Notes: a model not told the origin generated them from the sequence alone. A stretch of DNA of 64,000 nucleotides from Bromus sterilis (GCA_950022295.1 OX465597.1:180852516-180916515); one strand, 5' to 3'. Shown: positions 1 through 12,774, counted from the first letter of the stretch. A program made the numbers and translations.

Positions 1-7
1 GCCACGC

Positions 8-1545
8 GTGCACGTAGCCGTCATGATGGCTAGGACGACTGCATCAAGCAACCAAGGTGCGGCAAGTGCAGCCAGAAAAGCCAAACAGGCGGCAGACGCC
101 GTAGAAAGAACCGGCACCAGTGCGTTGCGGGATGTGTTGTACACACCCGTGAACATGAATGGTGACCCCGATCAAGTCCACACCGACCTGGAGACATCAC
201 GGCTTGCTCTTGCTCACAGGGCTGAGTATGTGCTGGAAGAACAGCGCAGGCTGGGAGCCATTACCAGAGAGTACAATGCAGCGCACGCCAGCCAGCGGCG
301 GCCGATTGCACCGGCGGTCTTAGAATATTTCAGGAGTAGAGGCCGTGCAGTCGGCAGAGAGCTGTCAGGGGTCGAGCAGCCGGCAGCAGCATCAACATTT
401 GTCTAGGGGACAACATACAACACCTCCCGACAAGAATTTGCGAGTTGCCGAGCAGATTGCGAATGAGCTGGAGGACTTGGAAGGAGAAGAACGGCGTCAG
501 CAAACTCGCCGAATGCGCGAGCTGCTGGCGTCGGCAAAACAACAGCAGCAAGCAGCGTTGGACGATCCGGTTGCAGGACCTGAAGCATCAAGAAGGACGG
601 TGAGGCCGGTTCCGGAAGCAAGCCAGCGGCCAAATGCATCGCGGCAGAACAGGCAGCAGGGCCAGTCCTGGCGTGAGAGCAGGTTCAGGAGCAATCGGGG
701 TCCCCCGATCATGAACAGAAGAGCAGAGGAGCCGGCTGTTAGCAGCAAGCATAACGACCCACCTCGTCAGCCAGAAGCAAGAACAGCAATCAGCAATCGT
801 CTCGGCGCTCGTCAGATCGGCGAGAATGATGCCAGTCATCGCATCGAGTTGTTGGAAAGAGATGCACAACAAGAAGAGGAGGGAGCAGCCGGCCCAGCGT
901 GTTTCGTACACCGCATTCAGACCGAGTAGTTCCCCAAAGGGTTCACCTTGCCCAGAGATACCCCCAAGTACAATGGCTCCGTTAAGCCAGTGGACTCGCT
1001 GACAGATTACATGACCGCAGTCGGCGTGTAGCTGTACGCTACGCTCCGCTGATGCTGCAGGGGTCAGCTATTACTTGGCTGAACAGTTTTCCCGGCAACA
1101 GCATCAATTGCCGGGAGGATTTCTCGGAAGCCTTCATTCGCAACTTCACTGGCAAAAATGATCGGCCGCATCTTCCTCGGCAGCTCGTCCTTGGCGTGCA
1201 AGGCAAGCACGAGCCACTCCGAGAGTATCTAGCTCGGTGGATCAAGTTGAAGTCATGTGAAGGAGTCCATGAGATACAGGCCATCCAGTATTTCACTGAT
1301 GGATACTTGAGGGATCAATACTGAAGCACAAGTTGCTCCGCAAAGATTTTTCATCATTGGCCGAGCTCATGAAGGTCGCCAACGCGTTTGTTGTCTCTGA
1401 CTCCATGATGCGCGAGCCCATTCAGCTCGGTGTTGGCGGCGTGGTTCAGACACAAGGGGTTGCGCAAGCGGCAGAGGCAGGGAACCAGGGGCTCAGTCGG
1501 CGAGAGCGTAGAGAGAACAATCGGAGCAACAACAACAACCAGTAG
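8..1545 (+). pseudogene. Decayed Ty3/gypsy gag region
   Basis: Remnant of a retrotransposon gag, which would package element RNA into virus-like particles. The readable pieces lie in changing frames (8-406, 345-929, 1052-1324, 1333-1545), so the gene is broken by several frameshifts. The piece at 1052-1324 has the usual gag core pattern: a Trp-Leu pair, an F..AFIRNFTG-like stretch, then LREYLARW and a later YFTDGYLRD. The upstream part is rich in Gln, Arg and Ala, as gag N termini often are. No protease or polymerase follows because the LTR of another element starts at 1620. The domain call rests on pattern only; the family is not identified. Confidence 0.6.
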
Positions 1546-1619
1546 AATAGCGGAAAGAGGAAGGATGAGCAGACAGATGCTCAGTATGGCAGTCGGCAGG
1601 TGGCCGCTATCCAAGACCA

Positions 1620-4600
1620 TGTCAGAACCCTCTGTTAGGTAATGTGCTAGGATCAAAGTCACTTTGCATTCATCCAAGAAAATCAAATGGAATTCAAATT
1701 CAAACTCAAACGAGAGAAGGAACACCCCCAGATGAATTAATTCAAATGGCCAGAAATAAAGTTGCTCCAAAAATTCCTTTTGCATTTTTGAAAGTCTCAT
1801 AAATGAGTGTGATCTCATATCAAGGTATGTGGGACCAACCCCATGCTCATGGATTTTTCAAATATTCAAACAGGAGCATGGATTTAAATTTAAACCCCTA
1901 TTTGAATTAAAGTTCAAATAAGTTGAATTTTAAAAATATTCAAACTTTTCAAGTGGCTAGCCTATTATATTGTGAAGCCGTATAAAAAGTTTCAACATTT
2001 TATAAAATTTCTAGCTATTTAATTTAGCTAAGACAAAACAAATAAAAAAAGAAATTAAAGAAAGGAAAGATTAAACAGACAGAAAATAGAAAAGAGAAAG
2101 GAGCCCACTCACCTTGGGCCCCAGGCCCAACTTACCCCCTGCGCGGCCCAGGCCTGCTAGCCCCCTTGTCGTCTTGCCCTGCGACGGCAAGCTCCTCGGT
2201 GGCGGGCATGCCACATCCGCCACGCCACCTGCTTGCCTGGAGGCCTCCCAGGCGTCCTTATCACGCCAGGAGACGTCCCGTGGACGCCCTCTTCTTTTTC
2301 CCCTCTCCAGCGCCATATTTTCTCCCTCCCTCGCTCGATTTCGCCGTGGACAGAAAGTTCGCCGGAGCGCGCAGCCATGGAATCTGCGGCCACTGTGCCC
2401 TAGAGCTCTAACCAGCAAGTCCACCGTGTTCGTCGCCCTCGACTTCGTCTTCGCGCAGAAGCTGGAGCCCTAATTCCTCCCCGAGCCGACGCCATCGTCT
2501 TCAACCTCTCGCTGGGCCCGCGAGCTCGCCGTCTTCGATTCGCCGCCGTTGAAGCCTCCCCACCTCTCCCATTTGCCTCGTCGTGCTCCCTGTGGTCTGG
2601 TGAGAATTTCCCCTCACCTCGCAGCTCCCCGCTCCTCGTCTAGTCGGATCCTCCATGAGAGCCGGAGCTTCTCGCCGCCGTGGTCCTTGTCGACGAGCCT
2701 GTGCTAAGCAATCGACCTCGCCACCTTGTCCTTTGTCACCGTCGTGCTCCTCTGGTTCGATCCCGCCTAGCCCCGCTCCTTTTAGTGCCCCGTAGCAGAA
2801 TCCACCTCGCAGCCGTGGCTCCACCGCCACAAAGCTCGACGCCGGTGAGCCTACATAGCACCCCCCAGCCCTTGTTCTTGGTCCAGATCGATGCGCGACG
2901 ACGAGAGCTCCCTGCTGGTGGTCTTGCCGCTTCAAATGGATAACGGGAACGCCATCCCCGTGCAGCTCCTCCGTTCGGGAGGTCGGCGGAGACACGTCGC
3001 CGGCGTGCTGACGTGTCCGGCGAGGTTTAGCCACTAATCCCACTCCTAGTGAGGTTGAAATGTGGGCCCTGCCCCCTTCTAATCACCCAGTTTAGTTTAA
3101 TTCAAAACAAAACGTTTTAATTAACCACAGTGACACTTACAGGTGGGACCCCCTGGTCAGAACCCCCCTGACGCCAGCATGACATCACAGTGACGCAGAA
3201 ATTCTTATTTGTTTTAAAACAAATCCAGAAAATGGCAGAAAATATGCTAAACTTTGGAAATTCATAGAAAATTCTTCCTAACTCCAAATATAGAAAATAA
3301 TATGTCTAAAATTATTAGAAAAATTCAAGGAATCTGAATATTCAATCTGTTCTCATGTTTGACCAAGTTTTCTTGGGTGAACAGTGGCAATAAGGCATAT
3401 GCATTCCTTTTAAATTCAAAATGGAGTTTGAATTTGCAATTCATTTGCAATACACTCCTTTTAAATGGAAATTCCTCACACATCAGAAGCATATACATCA
3501 AGTTTCAACCTTCAACCATGTGCTTGTGGATTGTATTTACTTTGCTTCCTTGTTTGTTGTTTGTCGAGTAGAAGTGGAACCGGAACAGGAGGCTTCCCCC
3601 TTCGTTGAAGACCCCGATACCGAACCTCGTCAGCAAGGCAAGCAAACCCCCATTGATCATGTCGATAAAATCCCACTTCCCTCTCAATCTCTCTTATGCA
3701 TTGTTTAGGATGATTACCATGCTACGTTTCTACCGCATAGATGAACCTATTCCTTTGCATGACCTATCTTTTGTCACAGTAGTAAGCAAACCACAATCCT
3801 AGCAAATGTAGGAGTTGATTGATACCATGTGGCCCCTGCAACTGTTACTGCTTATTGCATGCTTAGAGTGATACAATGTTGATACTGTTATGTGAGTCGG
3901 TATGGTAGCAATCATGATGATGATGATGGAAATGTGTTGGTGAATCTACCCTAATACAAGGTGAACGGTGAGAGGCTATGTACGAGTACACGGTGGGTTG
4001 TCTCGTTGAACACCGCCCTAAGTCCGAGTTCTTGTGTGGTGATCCAAGATGAAGAGTACAACCACACATTGGGCTCACTGACCCCTCTCAACCTACTAAC
4101 TCATCCCTTTCGTTGTCCAGATGTCGCAGTAGCTCGGAGTTCTGGTAGGTTTGTGGCCTGGCTGCTAAGTGAGAGAACGGCTCAGCCGAGACCGTCTTAT
4201 GCACCACGCACACATCATCTGGGTCCACTTCGGTAAACCGGCCTGGTTCACGATAGTGGTAGCCAACCCAGGTAGGCGGCTTTCTTGGACTAGATCGGCT
4301 ATGAGGTAACAGTTGTGGTGAGCATCCACGCCGACACTTCTTGAACGGTGTCGAGTACAAAGGCGGTAACTGATGATCATGTGTGTGTAGCGGTACACCC
4401 CTGCAGGGTTAACAAAACTATTCGAATAGACGCGTCTGCGGTAAGGGACTGCTTGGAAAGCTTAGCTTGATTATTAGACAACTCGAACTGGATACTTATA
4501 AAACTTGCCAAGATAAGCGTGAGTGCTATGGCGTGCTTTCTCGTGGGGAAGTCGAGGAAGGCACCATAGTGATGTAATTGGTTGGATACATGTAGTGGAC

Positions 4601-4953
4601 TCGTGTATGCTTCTTACCTCAAGTCTGGTACTCGTAGTTCAGGACTAGCCAAGTCAAAGCTGGCACTTCTGCTTATGAACCCCACCTCCCTTTGCCTTGA
4701 TACATGTGCATGAGTAGTATAGCTCCTACGTAAGTCTTGCTGAGTACGACATTGTACTCACGTTTGCTTATTCTATGTTTTAGATGAACCCACTGACCCC
4801 GAAGGTGGATTCTGTCTCGAGCTCGACGACTGAAGACCAAGCTAGTGTAGTTTCAGTCAGACGACTATTCCCTTGTGGAGGGCTTGTGTTTAAATAAGGC
4901 TTCTTAAGCCATTTGTTAAACTTGTCTATACCCAGACATAATTTGCTTCCGCA
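1620..4953 (+). repeat. Element E 5' LTR, first segment
   Basis: Begins TGTCAGAACC, the same terminus seen inverted at 7830, 20526 and 58506. From about 3950 to 4950 it aligns in reverse complement with 4954-5640 and with 12.8-13.8 kb, which fixes it as the same LTR family as E1. At about 4953 the match stops, and the next base belongs to the E1 LTR in the opposite orientation. The short ORFs in it (for example near 2114-2473) are GC-rich leader sequence with no recognisable domain. Confidence 0.75.
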
Positions 4954-7830
4954 TGCTTATCTTGTGAGTTTTAGAAGTATCCATTCAAGTTTTCTAATAA
5001 TCAAGCACAGCTTTCCAAGTAGTCCATGACCGCGGACGTGGCTATTCGAATAGTTTTGTACCGCTACACACACATGTCCATCAGTTACCGCCAGGTCTCG
5101 GCACCATTCAAGGGGTGTCGGCGAGGATGTTCACCACAACACTTCGCCCACATCTCCGTTCTAGTCCGAGGAGTCAACTGTCTGAGTTCCAAACCCAACT
5201 GGAGTTCCGGACGATTTTCCAGCCAGGACTCAAACCATGTAGGCACGACTGACAAGCCCACCTTGACGGATGGTTCTCCGCTTGACAAGCCATGTTCCAC
5301 AAGCCCTACCATGAATGCCACATTTCATTTCCTTTATCTTTCTATGCATATGCTGAATGGAAAACCCAAACTAGGTGTGACTCCTGGACTTGGATCGGGG
5401 TGAGTTACTAGGTCGAGAGGGGTCAGTGAGCCTAATGTGTGGTTGTACTCTTTGTCTCGGATTACCATACAAGAACTCGGGATTAAGGCGGTGTTCAACG
5501 AGACAACCCACTGTGTACTCCTACATAGCCTCTCATCGTTCACCTTGTATTAGGGTAGATTCACCAACACAGTTTCACTTTCATCAACACCCTGTTCACT
5601 ATCATCCCGACTCTCATCAAAAGCATCCTCATTGTAAACTCTAAGCATGCAATAAGCAGTAACAGTTGCAGGGGCCACATGATATCAATCAACTCCTGTG
5701 TCAGCTAGGATTGTGGTTTGCTTACTACTATGACAAGATGATAGGTCATGCATCGTATATGGGTTCAACTATTCGGTATAATCGATACAAGGTGATCTCC
5801 TAAACATGCATAAGCGAGACTGAGAGGGAATTGGGATTTTATAGACATGATCAATGGGGTTTGCTTGCCTTGCTGACGATACACGGGGTTTAACGGTGGT
5901 CTTCTTCTTCGGGGGTGATCACCGTCTCGGAACGTCTGTCACCGGAGCAATCATCAACAAAGGGGGCAACATCAAAATAAAATGCACAAGCACATGACCA
6001 TGTTTTCCATGATGTGAAAGGTACTATTTTGTGGCACATTTGATTTAAAGGAAGTGTATTGCATTTGAAATGCAAATTCAAACTCCATATATGATTTTCA
6101 AATTAGCCAAATTTCATTTGCCATTGTTTGATATTTGTAAACCATGTGATCATGTGTGTGATATGCCTCTGATGTACAAGTGATCATGTTTGCATTGCAA
6201 TGGTTCAAATTGGAATAGTATTTGAATTAAATTTGAATTAATTCCAATTAAGCCAAATAGCAAAAGCTACTGATCCCAATTTAAGATCAACTCAAACATG
6301 GTTGGAAGTTGATTATTTGGATAGAGCATTTTCTGCTGATCATTTTTCATATATTATATGTTTAATTTGGAGTTAATATGAATTTTCTATGATTTTTCAA
6401 AGTTTAAATGATTTTCTGGATTTTCTCTGATTTTCTTTTAATTGGACAGAGGCTTTATTGCATCAGCATGTGGTCATGCTAACGTGGGGGGGGGGGGCTC
6501 TGTCCAGTGGGGTCGGCCTGTCAGTGGTTGTGGGATTTAATCCCTGTTTAAAAATTTAAACATAGGGGTTAGTTAGTGGGCTGTCCCACATGTCATAGGG
6601 CTTAGGGTTAGCTTAGTGGGTAATTAGCCAGGGGGTTAGGGTTTAATGGCGGAGCTCACCGGAAAGTGGTCGGAGCTTCGCCGAAGTTATGAATTTGGGT
6701 ACGGGAGGGGGTTTGGCTGGTATGTACGTGCTCCTCGCGGGCTTCCGTGCGCGATGGGGTAGGACGGGGTCAATAACGCACTCTGTGGCGTCGCCTACTT
6801 CAATGGAGGCAGCGGACGGAGCTCGGGCTTCGTCGGAACGACAACTCAGAGCGCGGGGAGGACAATGAGAAGGGGGAAACGGCGTAGCTGCTCACCCTGA
6901 GCGCGATGGAGGCCTCGTCGGAGCCGGAGGTGGAGCGGGCGAAGCTTAATTTGGCGCCGGAGCTACGGTTCCCGACGATGAGGAGCTTGAAGCTGGCGTC
7001 GGCTAGGGGATCCTCCGCTCGAATTGAAACAGCGTCTCGACGTAAGGTCACTAGGGAGGACGAAGGACAAGGAGGAGTGGCTTGAGGACTCCAGTCGCCG
7101 TGGTGGAGCGCCGTCGTGCTCTCTGCTAGGGCTACGGTGCTGCGGGATTTGGCGAGGATAAGGAACGGGCGACCACAGGGAGAGGGGGAAGTGGTGAGGG
7201 CGTCTTCCAGGCGTCGTCGTGGCGACTAGAAAGGCTCGGGGGAGAGGCGTGGACGGCCTGGCCGTCGCGGTGGTGTCGGCGTGCTCGGCATGCTCGACAC
7301 CGAGCAGGTTGAGGAAGACAACAATGGTTGCTGGGCTGGGCTGGGCCGTCCAGGTAAGTGGCCAGGTGAGCTGGGCCTCTTTTATTTTTCTAATTTTCTT
7401 TCTTTTTTGTTTTTCTTTCATTTGTTTGCTCTGATAAATAAATACCAAAACATTTTATAAAAATCCCAAAACGTTAATTTGGACTTATGTGACATATAAC
7501 TAGCCACTCCCAAGTTTTGGAGATTTTTGAAATTCAATTAATTTGAATTTCAAATCAAATAAGGTATTTAATTAATTTCCAAGCCCTATTTGGAATATTT
7601 GAAAAATCTTGGTGCATGCAGTGGGACCCACTTCACTTTATATGTGATCATGCATATTTATAAGACTTTTCAAAAATACCAGAGGAATTTTTGGAAGCAA
7701 TTTTTGTCTGGCCATTTAATTAAATTCTTTAGGGCTTTTCTTTTCCCCATTTTTGAATTTCTTTTGAAATTTTCACATGATGCAAAGGACACAAGCAACC
7801 CTAGCACTTACCAAAGTTAGGGTTCTGACA
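4954..7830 (-). repeat. E1 3' LTR, truncated at its 3' end
   Basis: Starts TGTCAGAACC on the - strand at 7830. About 5169-7830 matches 17863-20526 nearly base for base. The left end at about 4954 lacks the CCCGACA terminus. Compared with the element E LTR, roughly the last 0.7 kb is missing. A G-run near 6487 is longer than in the partner LTR. Several short ORFs here are LTR sequence without protein domains. Confidence 0.85.
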
Positions 7831-8845
7831 ACTCGCCCCCACACAAAAGAATCTCGTCCCGAGATTCAGAAGTCGTCGGGAGGAAGGTGGGGTACTCGGC
7901 ACGGAGGCGGTCTTCTCTTTCCCATGTTGCTTCTTTCTCGGAGTGATGTGACCACTGCACTTTCAGAAACCTGATCTACTGACGACGAGTGACACGCTCT
8001 GCCGAATCTAGAATACGAATGGGGTACTCTCGATAAGAAAGGTCATCTTGGAGATCTAGCGTTTCATGGTCGACTTCGCGGATGGGGTCCTTGAAGCAAC
8101 GCCTTAGTTGTGACACATGGAATACATCATGTACTCGGGAAAGATGAGGGGGTAGTTCAAGTTGGTAGGAAACTTCTCCACGTTTAGCAAGAATGCGGAA
8201 AGGTCCGATGTAACGTGGGGCCAACTTGCCTTTGATACCAAATCTTTGGGTTCCCTTCAGAGGAGTAACCCGACGGTAAGCCTTCTCGTCCAGATTGTAG
8301 CTTTCTTGCCTATGATGACGATCATAGTAGCTTTTCTGACGAGACTGTGCGGCTTTCAATCGATCACGAACAATGCGAACTTGCTCTTCTGCTTCCTTGA
8401 TCATATCCGGTCCAAAGAATTGTCTTTCACCGGTTTCTGACCAGTTAAGGGGTGTTCGACATCGTCGTCCATAGAGGAGTTCAAAAGGAGCCATGTTCAG
8501 ATTAGATTGATAGCTATTGTTATAAGAAAATTCGGCGAATGGAAGAGATTTCTCCCAATTCTTTCCGAATGAGATAACACAAGCTCTGAGCATGTCTTCC
8601 AAGATTTGATTAACCCTTTCAACTTGACCGCTAGACTGAGGATGGAAAGCTGTGCTAAAGGAGAGATGAGTTCCCATAGCATTCTGAAAGCTTCCCCAGA
8701 ATCTAGAGGTGAAAAGGCTACCTCGATCAGAATTGATTTCCAAAGGAACACCGTGAAGAGACACAATTCTAGAGACGTACAAGTCCGCCAACTGACTAGC
8801 AGTTATAGACTCGCGAACGGGAAGGAAGTGAGCAAGTTTGGAAAG
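7817..8845 (-). pseudogene. E1 integrase core C part and chromodomain
   Basis: Continues the integrase after the TGA. The second Asp is in INSDRGSLFTSRFW and the Glu in HPQSSGQVERVNQ, completing the DDE set. A GPFRILAKRG-like integrase C-terminal region and VHDVFHVSQLRRC follow. After the TAG at 7976 the same frame reads a short chromodomain-like segment (FLKVQWSHHS, EATWE). A chromodomain after integrase marks the chromovirus clade and would steer insertion by binding histone marks. The frame ends at 7817-7819 inside the LTR. Confidence 0.85.
7831..7844 (-). other. Polypurine tract of E1
   Basis: On the - strand this reads GTGTGGGGGCGAGT, directly before the TGTCAG start of the 3' LTR. That is the position and composition of a plus-strand primer for reverse transcription. 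Confidence 0.75.
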
Positions 8846-10897
8846 TCAATCAATGACAACGAAGATGGCATCGTTTCTTTTCTGGGTTTTTGGAAAGCCG
8901 GTGATGAAGTCCATACAGACTTTATCCCATTTCCACTCGGGAATAGACAAAGGTTGAAGTGTGCCAGCAGGTATTTGGTGTTCTGCCTTAATGCGACGAC
9001 AAACATCACATTCAGCAACAAATCGAGCAATGTCTCTCTTCATCCTAGTCCACCAAAATCTCTGGCGTAGATCTCGGTACATTTTTGTGCTACCGGGATG
9101 AATCGAGAGGGGTGTGGCATGGGCTTCTTTGAGGATGAGTTGCCTTAGATCTCTATGCTTAGGTACTACCAAACGATTTTCAAAGAATACCGTTCCTTTT
9201 CTATCTGTGGAGAAACATTTAGCAACTCCGCTAGCAATGTTCTCCTTGATCCGGCGAACACCTCGTGCACGCCTTTGGGCAACTATGATTTTATCCTCAA
9301 GTGTTGTTTTCGCCACAAAGTTGAAAAGAGATCCACGAGGAACAATCTCGAGGTTGAGCTTTCGAAATTCCTCATGAAGAAGTGGTTGATACTGTTGTAA
9401 CATGAGGTTGTTACAATACGACTTACGACTTAGTGCATCAGCCATGACATTGGCTTTGCCTGGGGTGTAAGAAATTCCTAAGTCATAATCTTTTATCAAC
9501 CCAATCCAGCGTCTTTGCCTGAGATTAAGATCTGGCTGGGTGAATATATATTTGAGGCTTCGGTGGTCGGAATAGATCTCACAACGATTACCAAGGAGGT
9601 AATGTCGCCAAGTTGTCAGGGCATGAACTACGGCAGCGAGTTCAAGATCATGGGTAGGATAGTTCTCTTCATGTGGACGCAACTGGCGTGAAGCATAAGC
9701 TACCACATGTCTATCTTGCATAAGTATACATCCTAACCCTTGCCGTGAAGCATCACAAAAGATCTCGAAATCCTTTTTGGTGTCTGGAGGAGCAAGTACG
9801 GGTGCAAAAGTCAATCTTCTTTTCAGCTCTTGAAAGCTTTCCTCGCACTTGGGAGTCCATTCGAATTTCTTATCTTTCTTGAGGAGTTCAGTCAAAGGCT
9901 TTGCAACTTTGGAGAATTTCTCAACAAAGCGGCGACAATAGCTTGCTAGGCCAAGAAAACTCCTAACTTGCTTAACCGATTCAGGTGGAGTCCAGTCAAG
10001 GACGGCCTGGACTCTCTCGGGATTGACAGCAATGCCTTTTCCAGAAATCACGTGGCCTAAGTAGGTCACTTCTGGTAGCCAAAATTCACACTTGGAGAAT
10101 TTAGCATACAGGCGATACTCTCTAAGTTTCATCAATACCGGCCTAAGATGCTCGGCATGTTCTTCTTCGTTCTTCGAGTATATAAGGATGTCATCAAGGT
10201 AAACCACGACGAACTTGTCCGATTACTCCATGAAGATCGAGTTCATCATGCATGAAAAAGTGGCGGGGGCATTGGTTAGACCGAAGGACATGACGGTGTA
10301 CTCGTAAAGACCATAACGAGTAGTGAAAGCCGTTTTTGGAATGTCCTCGTTTCGGATTTTGATTTGCTGATAGCCTAATCTCAAATCCATCTTGGAGAAG
10401 ACAGAGGATCCTGCAAGTTGATCATAAAGATCATTGATCCTGGGCAGTGGGTACTTGTTCTTTATCGTCGCTAGATTTAGCGGGCGATAACCTACGCACA
10501 TCCTTTCTGTTCCATCTTTCTTCGTTATGAACAGAATGGGGCAACCCAATGGCGATGAGCTAGGGCGGATGAAGCCTTTTGCCAACAAAGCTTCAAGTTG
10601 GATTTTAAGCTCAGCTAACTCACGTGGGGCCATTTTGTATGGGCGTCTGGAAATTGGGGCGGTTCCTGGGGCAAGATCTACAATGAATTCTACACATCTG
10701 TCAGGAGGAATTCCTTGCAGTTCTTCAGGAAAGACATCCGGGAAGTCACGAACCACCAGAATATCTTCAAGGTCAGGAAGGGGAAGCACATTCAAAGTAT
10801 GCATCTGGATTCTAGAACTGGGTGAGGTGTAGTCAATTGTCTGGCCTGAAGGATGGGTAAGTTTAACTGACTTGGCTTTACAATCAAGGAAAGCATT
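8846..10897 (-). pseudogene. E1 reverse transcriptase, RNase H and integrase N part
   Basis: Copies element RNA into DNA. RT is in the frame running from 10897: FPEELQGIPP, then FSKMDLRLGYQQI (catalytic Asp), then MSFGLTNAPATF. It is interrupted by TAA at 10220 and continues with VYLDDILIYSK, the catalytic YLDD box. RNase H has DASRQGLGCIL, a later Glu in HDLELAAVVHAL and the SDHRSLKYIF motif. The integrase zinc-binding H-H-C-C unit includes HPGSTKMYRDLRQRFWW and CDVCRRIK, followed by MDFITGFP with the first Asp of the DDE triad. A TGA at 8846 ends this part. One RT position reads CVGYR where CVDYR is usual. Confidence 0.9.
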
Positions 10898-12319
10898 CTA
10901 CCTTGATAACCAATCCATACCTAAGATGACATCAATGTTTGAAGACTTGAGGGCTATAAGAGAAGCAAGGAATACTAAACCCTCAATTGCAATTTGATTT
11001 CCATGGCTTACTCTATTAGTTTTCCACTTTGAACCAGGAGTTTGAATGATCATTGGAGAAAACATTTCTTCAAAGGGGAACTCATGCCGAAGTGCATAAC
11101 TCTCCGACATGAATGAATGAGAAGCTCCTGGATCGAAAAGAACGGAGGCGGGAACACGATTGACTGGGAGTGTACCAAGGATGACGTCAGAAGTATCAAT
11201 AGCTTCCTCAACTGAGATTTGGTTCACACAACCACCAACAGTGGCTAAGGACTTTGCTTGCAAGGAGTTAGAGGTGGATTTCTGTGAAGACTTAGCTTTG
11301 GAAGACTTGGGTGGGGTTGCATCATGTCTTGGAAGAGGATCAACTTTCACCGACAAGGAACATTTCCGTGCGATGTGGCCAGGATGACCACACTTGTAGC
11401 AAACTCTGGTGTCAGGGGGTGGAGCAAGGATGGCAGTCTCACTACCATAGTGGTTGGGATTCGTGTTTGGTGGAGGAGGTTGAGGTACCATGTAGGATGC
11501 CCTTGCAAAAAGGTGTAAAGGAATGGCACTAGTTGGAATCCAAATCCGGCGTTTCTGAGGGGCCGAACTAGAAGATGGAGCAAGCTCACGAGCATGCTTG
11601 CGAGACTCTTCGAACACCTCATTGCCATACTCAGCTCTGAAGGACCTATTGACTAAATCCTCAAAGTTGACAAACTCATGAAGATTGAGATCATGACGAA
11701 TAACAGGGCTAAGTCCCTTGCGGAACCTTGCTTGCTTCCTGGCATCAGTGGATATCTCCTCTTGGGCATAACGAGCAACATGGTTGAACTCAGTCATATA
11801 CTCGTGGATGGACCTATCTCCCTGAGTAAGATTGCAAAACTCTTCCTTCTTTCTTTCCATCATCTCATCCAGAATGTGGTACCCTCGGAAGGCATCACGA
11901 AATTGTTGCCAAGTCACTACGTGACCATCAGGTTGCATTGCAACATAGTTATCCCACCATTCACCAGCAGCACCTTCCAGGAAGTATACCACAAACATCA
12001 CACGATCATTGGGAGCAACATGCGCCGTCTCAAGCTTACGCTCGATGGAACGGAGCCAATCATCAGCTTCAAGGGGCTCGGAGGAACATCTAAATACCGG
12101 TGGCTTGAGGAGGATGAAATCCTGAATGCTGACAACCACATTGCGCTGACGAGCAGTATTCTGCTCGATGAGCTCCAGAAGGCGTGTTTGATCACGTCGA
12201 TTCCGTTCAGCTTCCATCATGATTTCCGCCGCAGAAGGCGGTAGAGGAGGTTCATCATTACTTCGATTCCGATCATGGTCTTGATTGCGAAGAACAGCAC
12301 TACGAGTTCCACCTGACAT
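10898..12319 (-). CDS. E1 gag and aspartic protease (473 aa to first stop)
   Basis: Gag forms the particle and the protease cleaves the polyprotein. The ATG at 12319 is followed by a charged N terminus. The Retrotrans_gag core is at about residues 80-235 (LEGAAGEWW, TWQQFRDAF, IHEYMTEF). A CCHC zinc knuckle, CYKCGHPGHIARKC, is at 307-320. The protease active-site region, VLFDPGASHSF, is at about 393-403, and the later ILGMDWLS motif sits just before the stop. The active-site triad reads DPG where this clade normally has DTG or DSG, which probably disables the protease. After the stop the same frame continues into RT. Confidence 0.9.
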   Translation of the reverse strand: MSGGTRSAVLRNQDHDRNRSNDEPPLPPSAAEIMMEAERNRRDQTRLLELIEQNTARQRNVVVSIQDFILLKPPVFRCSSEPLEADDWLRSIERKLETAHVAPNDRVMFVVYFLEGAAGEWWDNYVAMQPDGHVVTWQQFRDAFRGYHILDEMMERKKEEFCNLTQGDRSIHEYMTEFNHVARYAQEEISTDARKQARFRKGLSPVIRHDLNLHEFVNFEDLVNRSFRAEYGNEVFEESRKHARELAPSSSSAPQKRRIWIPTSAIPLHLFARASYMVPQPPPPNTNPNHYGSETAILAPPPDTRVCYKCGHPGHIARKCSLSVKVDPLPRHDATPPKSSKAKSSQKSTSNSLQAKSLATVGGCVNQISVEEAIDTSDVILGTLPVNRVPASVLFDPGASHSFMSESYALRHEFPFEEMFSPMIIQTPGSKWKTNRVSHGNQIAIEGLVFLASLIALKSSNIDVILGMDWLSR

Positions 12320-12774
12320 CCTGTGTGATAAAGATCAACAATCAGAATAGGTTTTACGATGGAAACAAAGATAAGAGGACATGACTAGGAGGAAAAGATT
12401 GTAATGCAAAGGCAAAGATTCCAAGAAACGCGGAATAAATCGGGCAGCATAACGGCTACACCGGGATGGAAAACAAGAAAACCTCGAGAAGATGGGACAG
12501 AACTTCTTTATGGAACTCAATGGAACGATGAGTCTGGACGACCACAACTTTCCTATGGCTACAAGGAAGCAATCAATGAGATGTTCTAGTAAGACATATA
12601 TGAGCCTAGTCCTATCTTCCCGCAGAAAAGATGAGGTGACTCAGAACTCAGATCGATGAGGATAAGGAGAAAAAGAAGCCTTACATTGTTCCCTTATACC
12701 CAGAGTAACTATATAACGATAGAATGCTAGACTCGACTTCGACCAAGGGTTTGAATAATCCTACAGACAGTCCT
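12320..12774 (-). other. E1 leader between primer site and gag
   Basis: About 450 bases of untranslated leader between the primer-binding site and the gag ATG. No gene or repeat is seen in it. Confidence 0.6.

Larger units (their letters stand above)
7817..12319 (-). pseudogene. E1 gag-pol polyprotein, one frame with four stops
   Basis: From the ATG at 12319 to a stop at 7817-7819 (inside the 3' LTR) the frame is unbroken by indels: 1500 codons with four internal stops at 10898-10900 (TAG), 10220-10222 (TAA), 8846-8848 (TGA) and 7976-7978 (TAG). Order: gag, CCHC knuckle, protease, RT, RNase H, integrase, chromodomain. Single-base stops without frameshifts fit a recently active copy decaying by point mutation. 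It cannot make full-length protein without readthrough. The parts are described separately. Confidence 0.9.

Noticed and set aside
2071..2473. Overlapping frames of about 80-120 aa
   Set aside because: Inside the element E LTR; the same region in related LTRs is not conserved as protein.
11160..12244. + strand frames of 75-188 aa
   Set aside because: Antisense shadows of the E1 gag frame.
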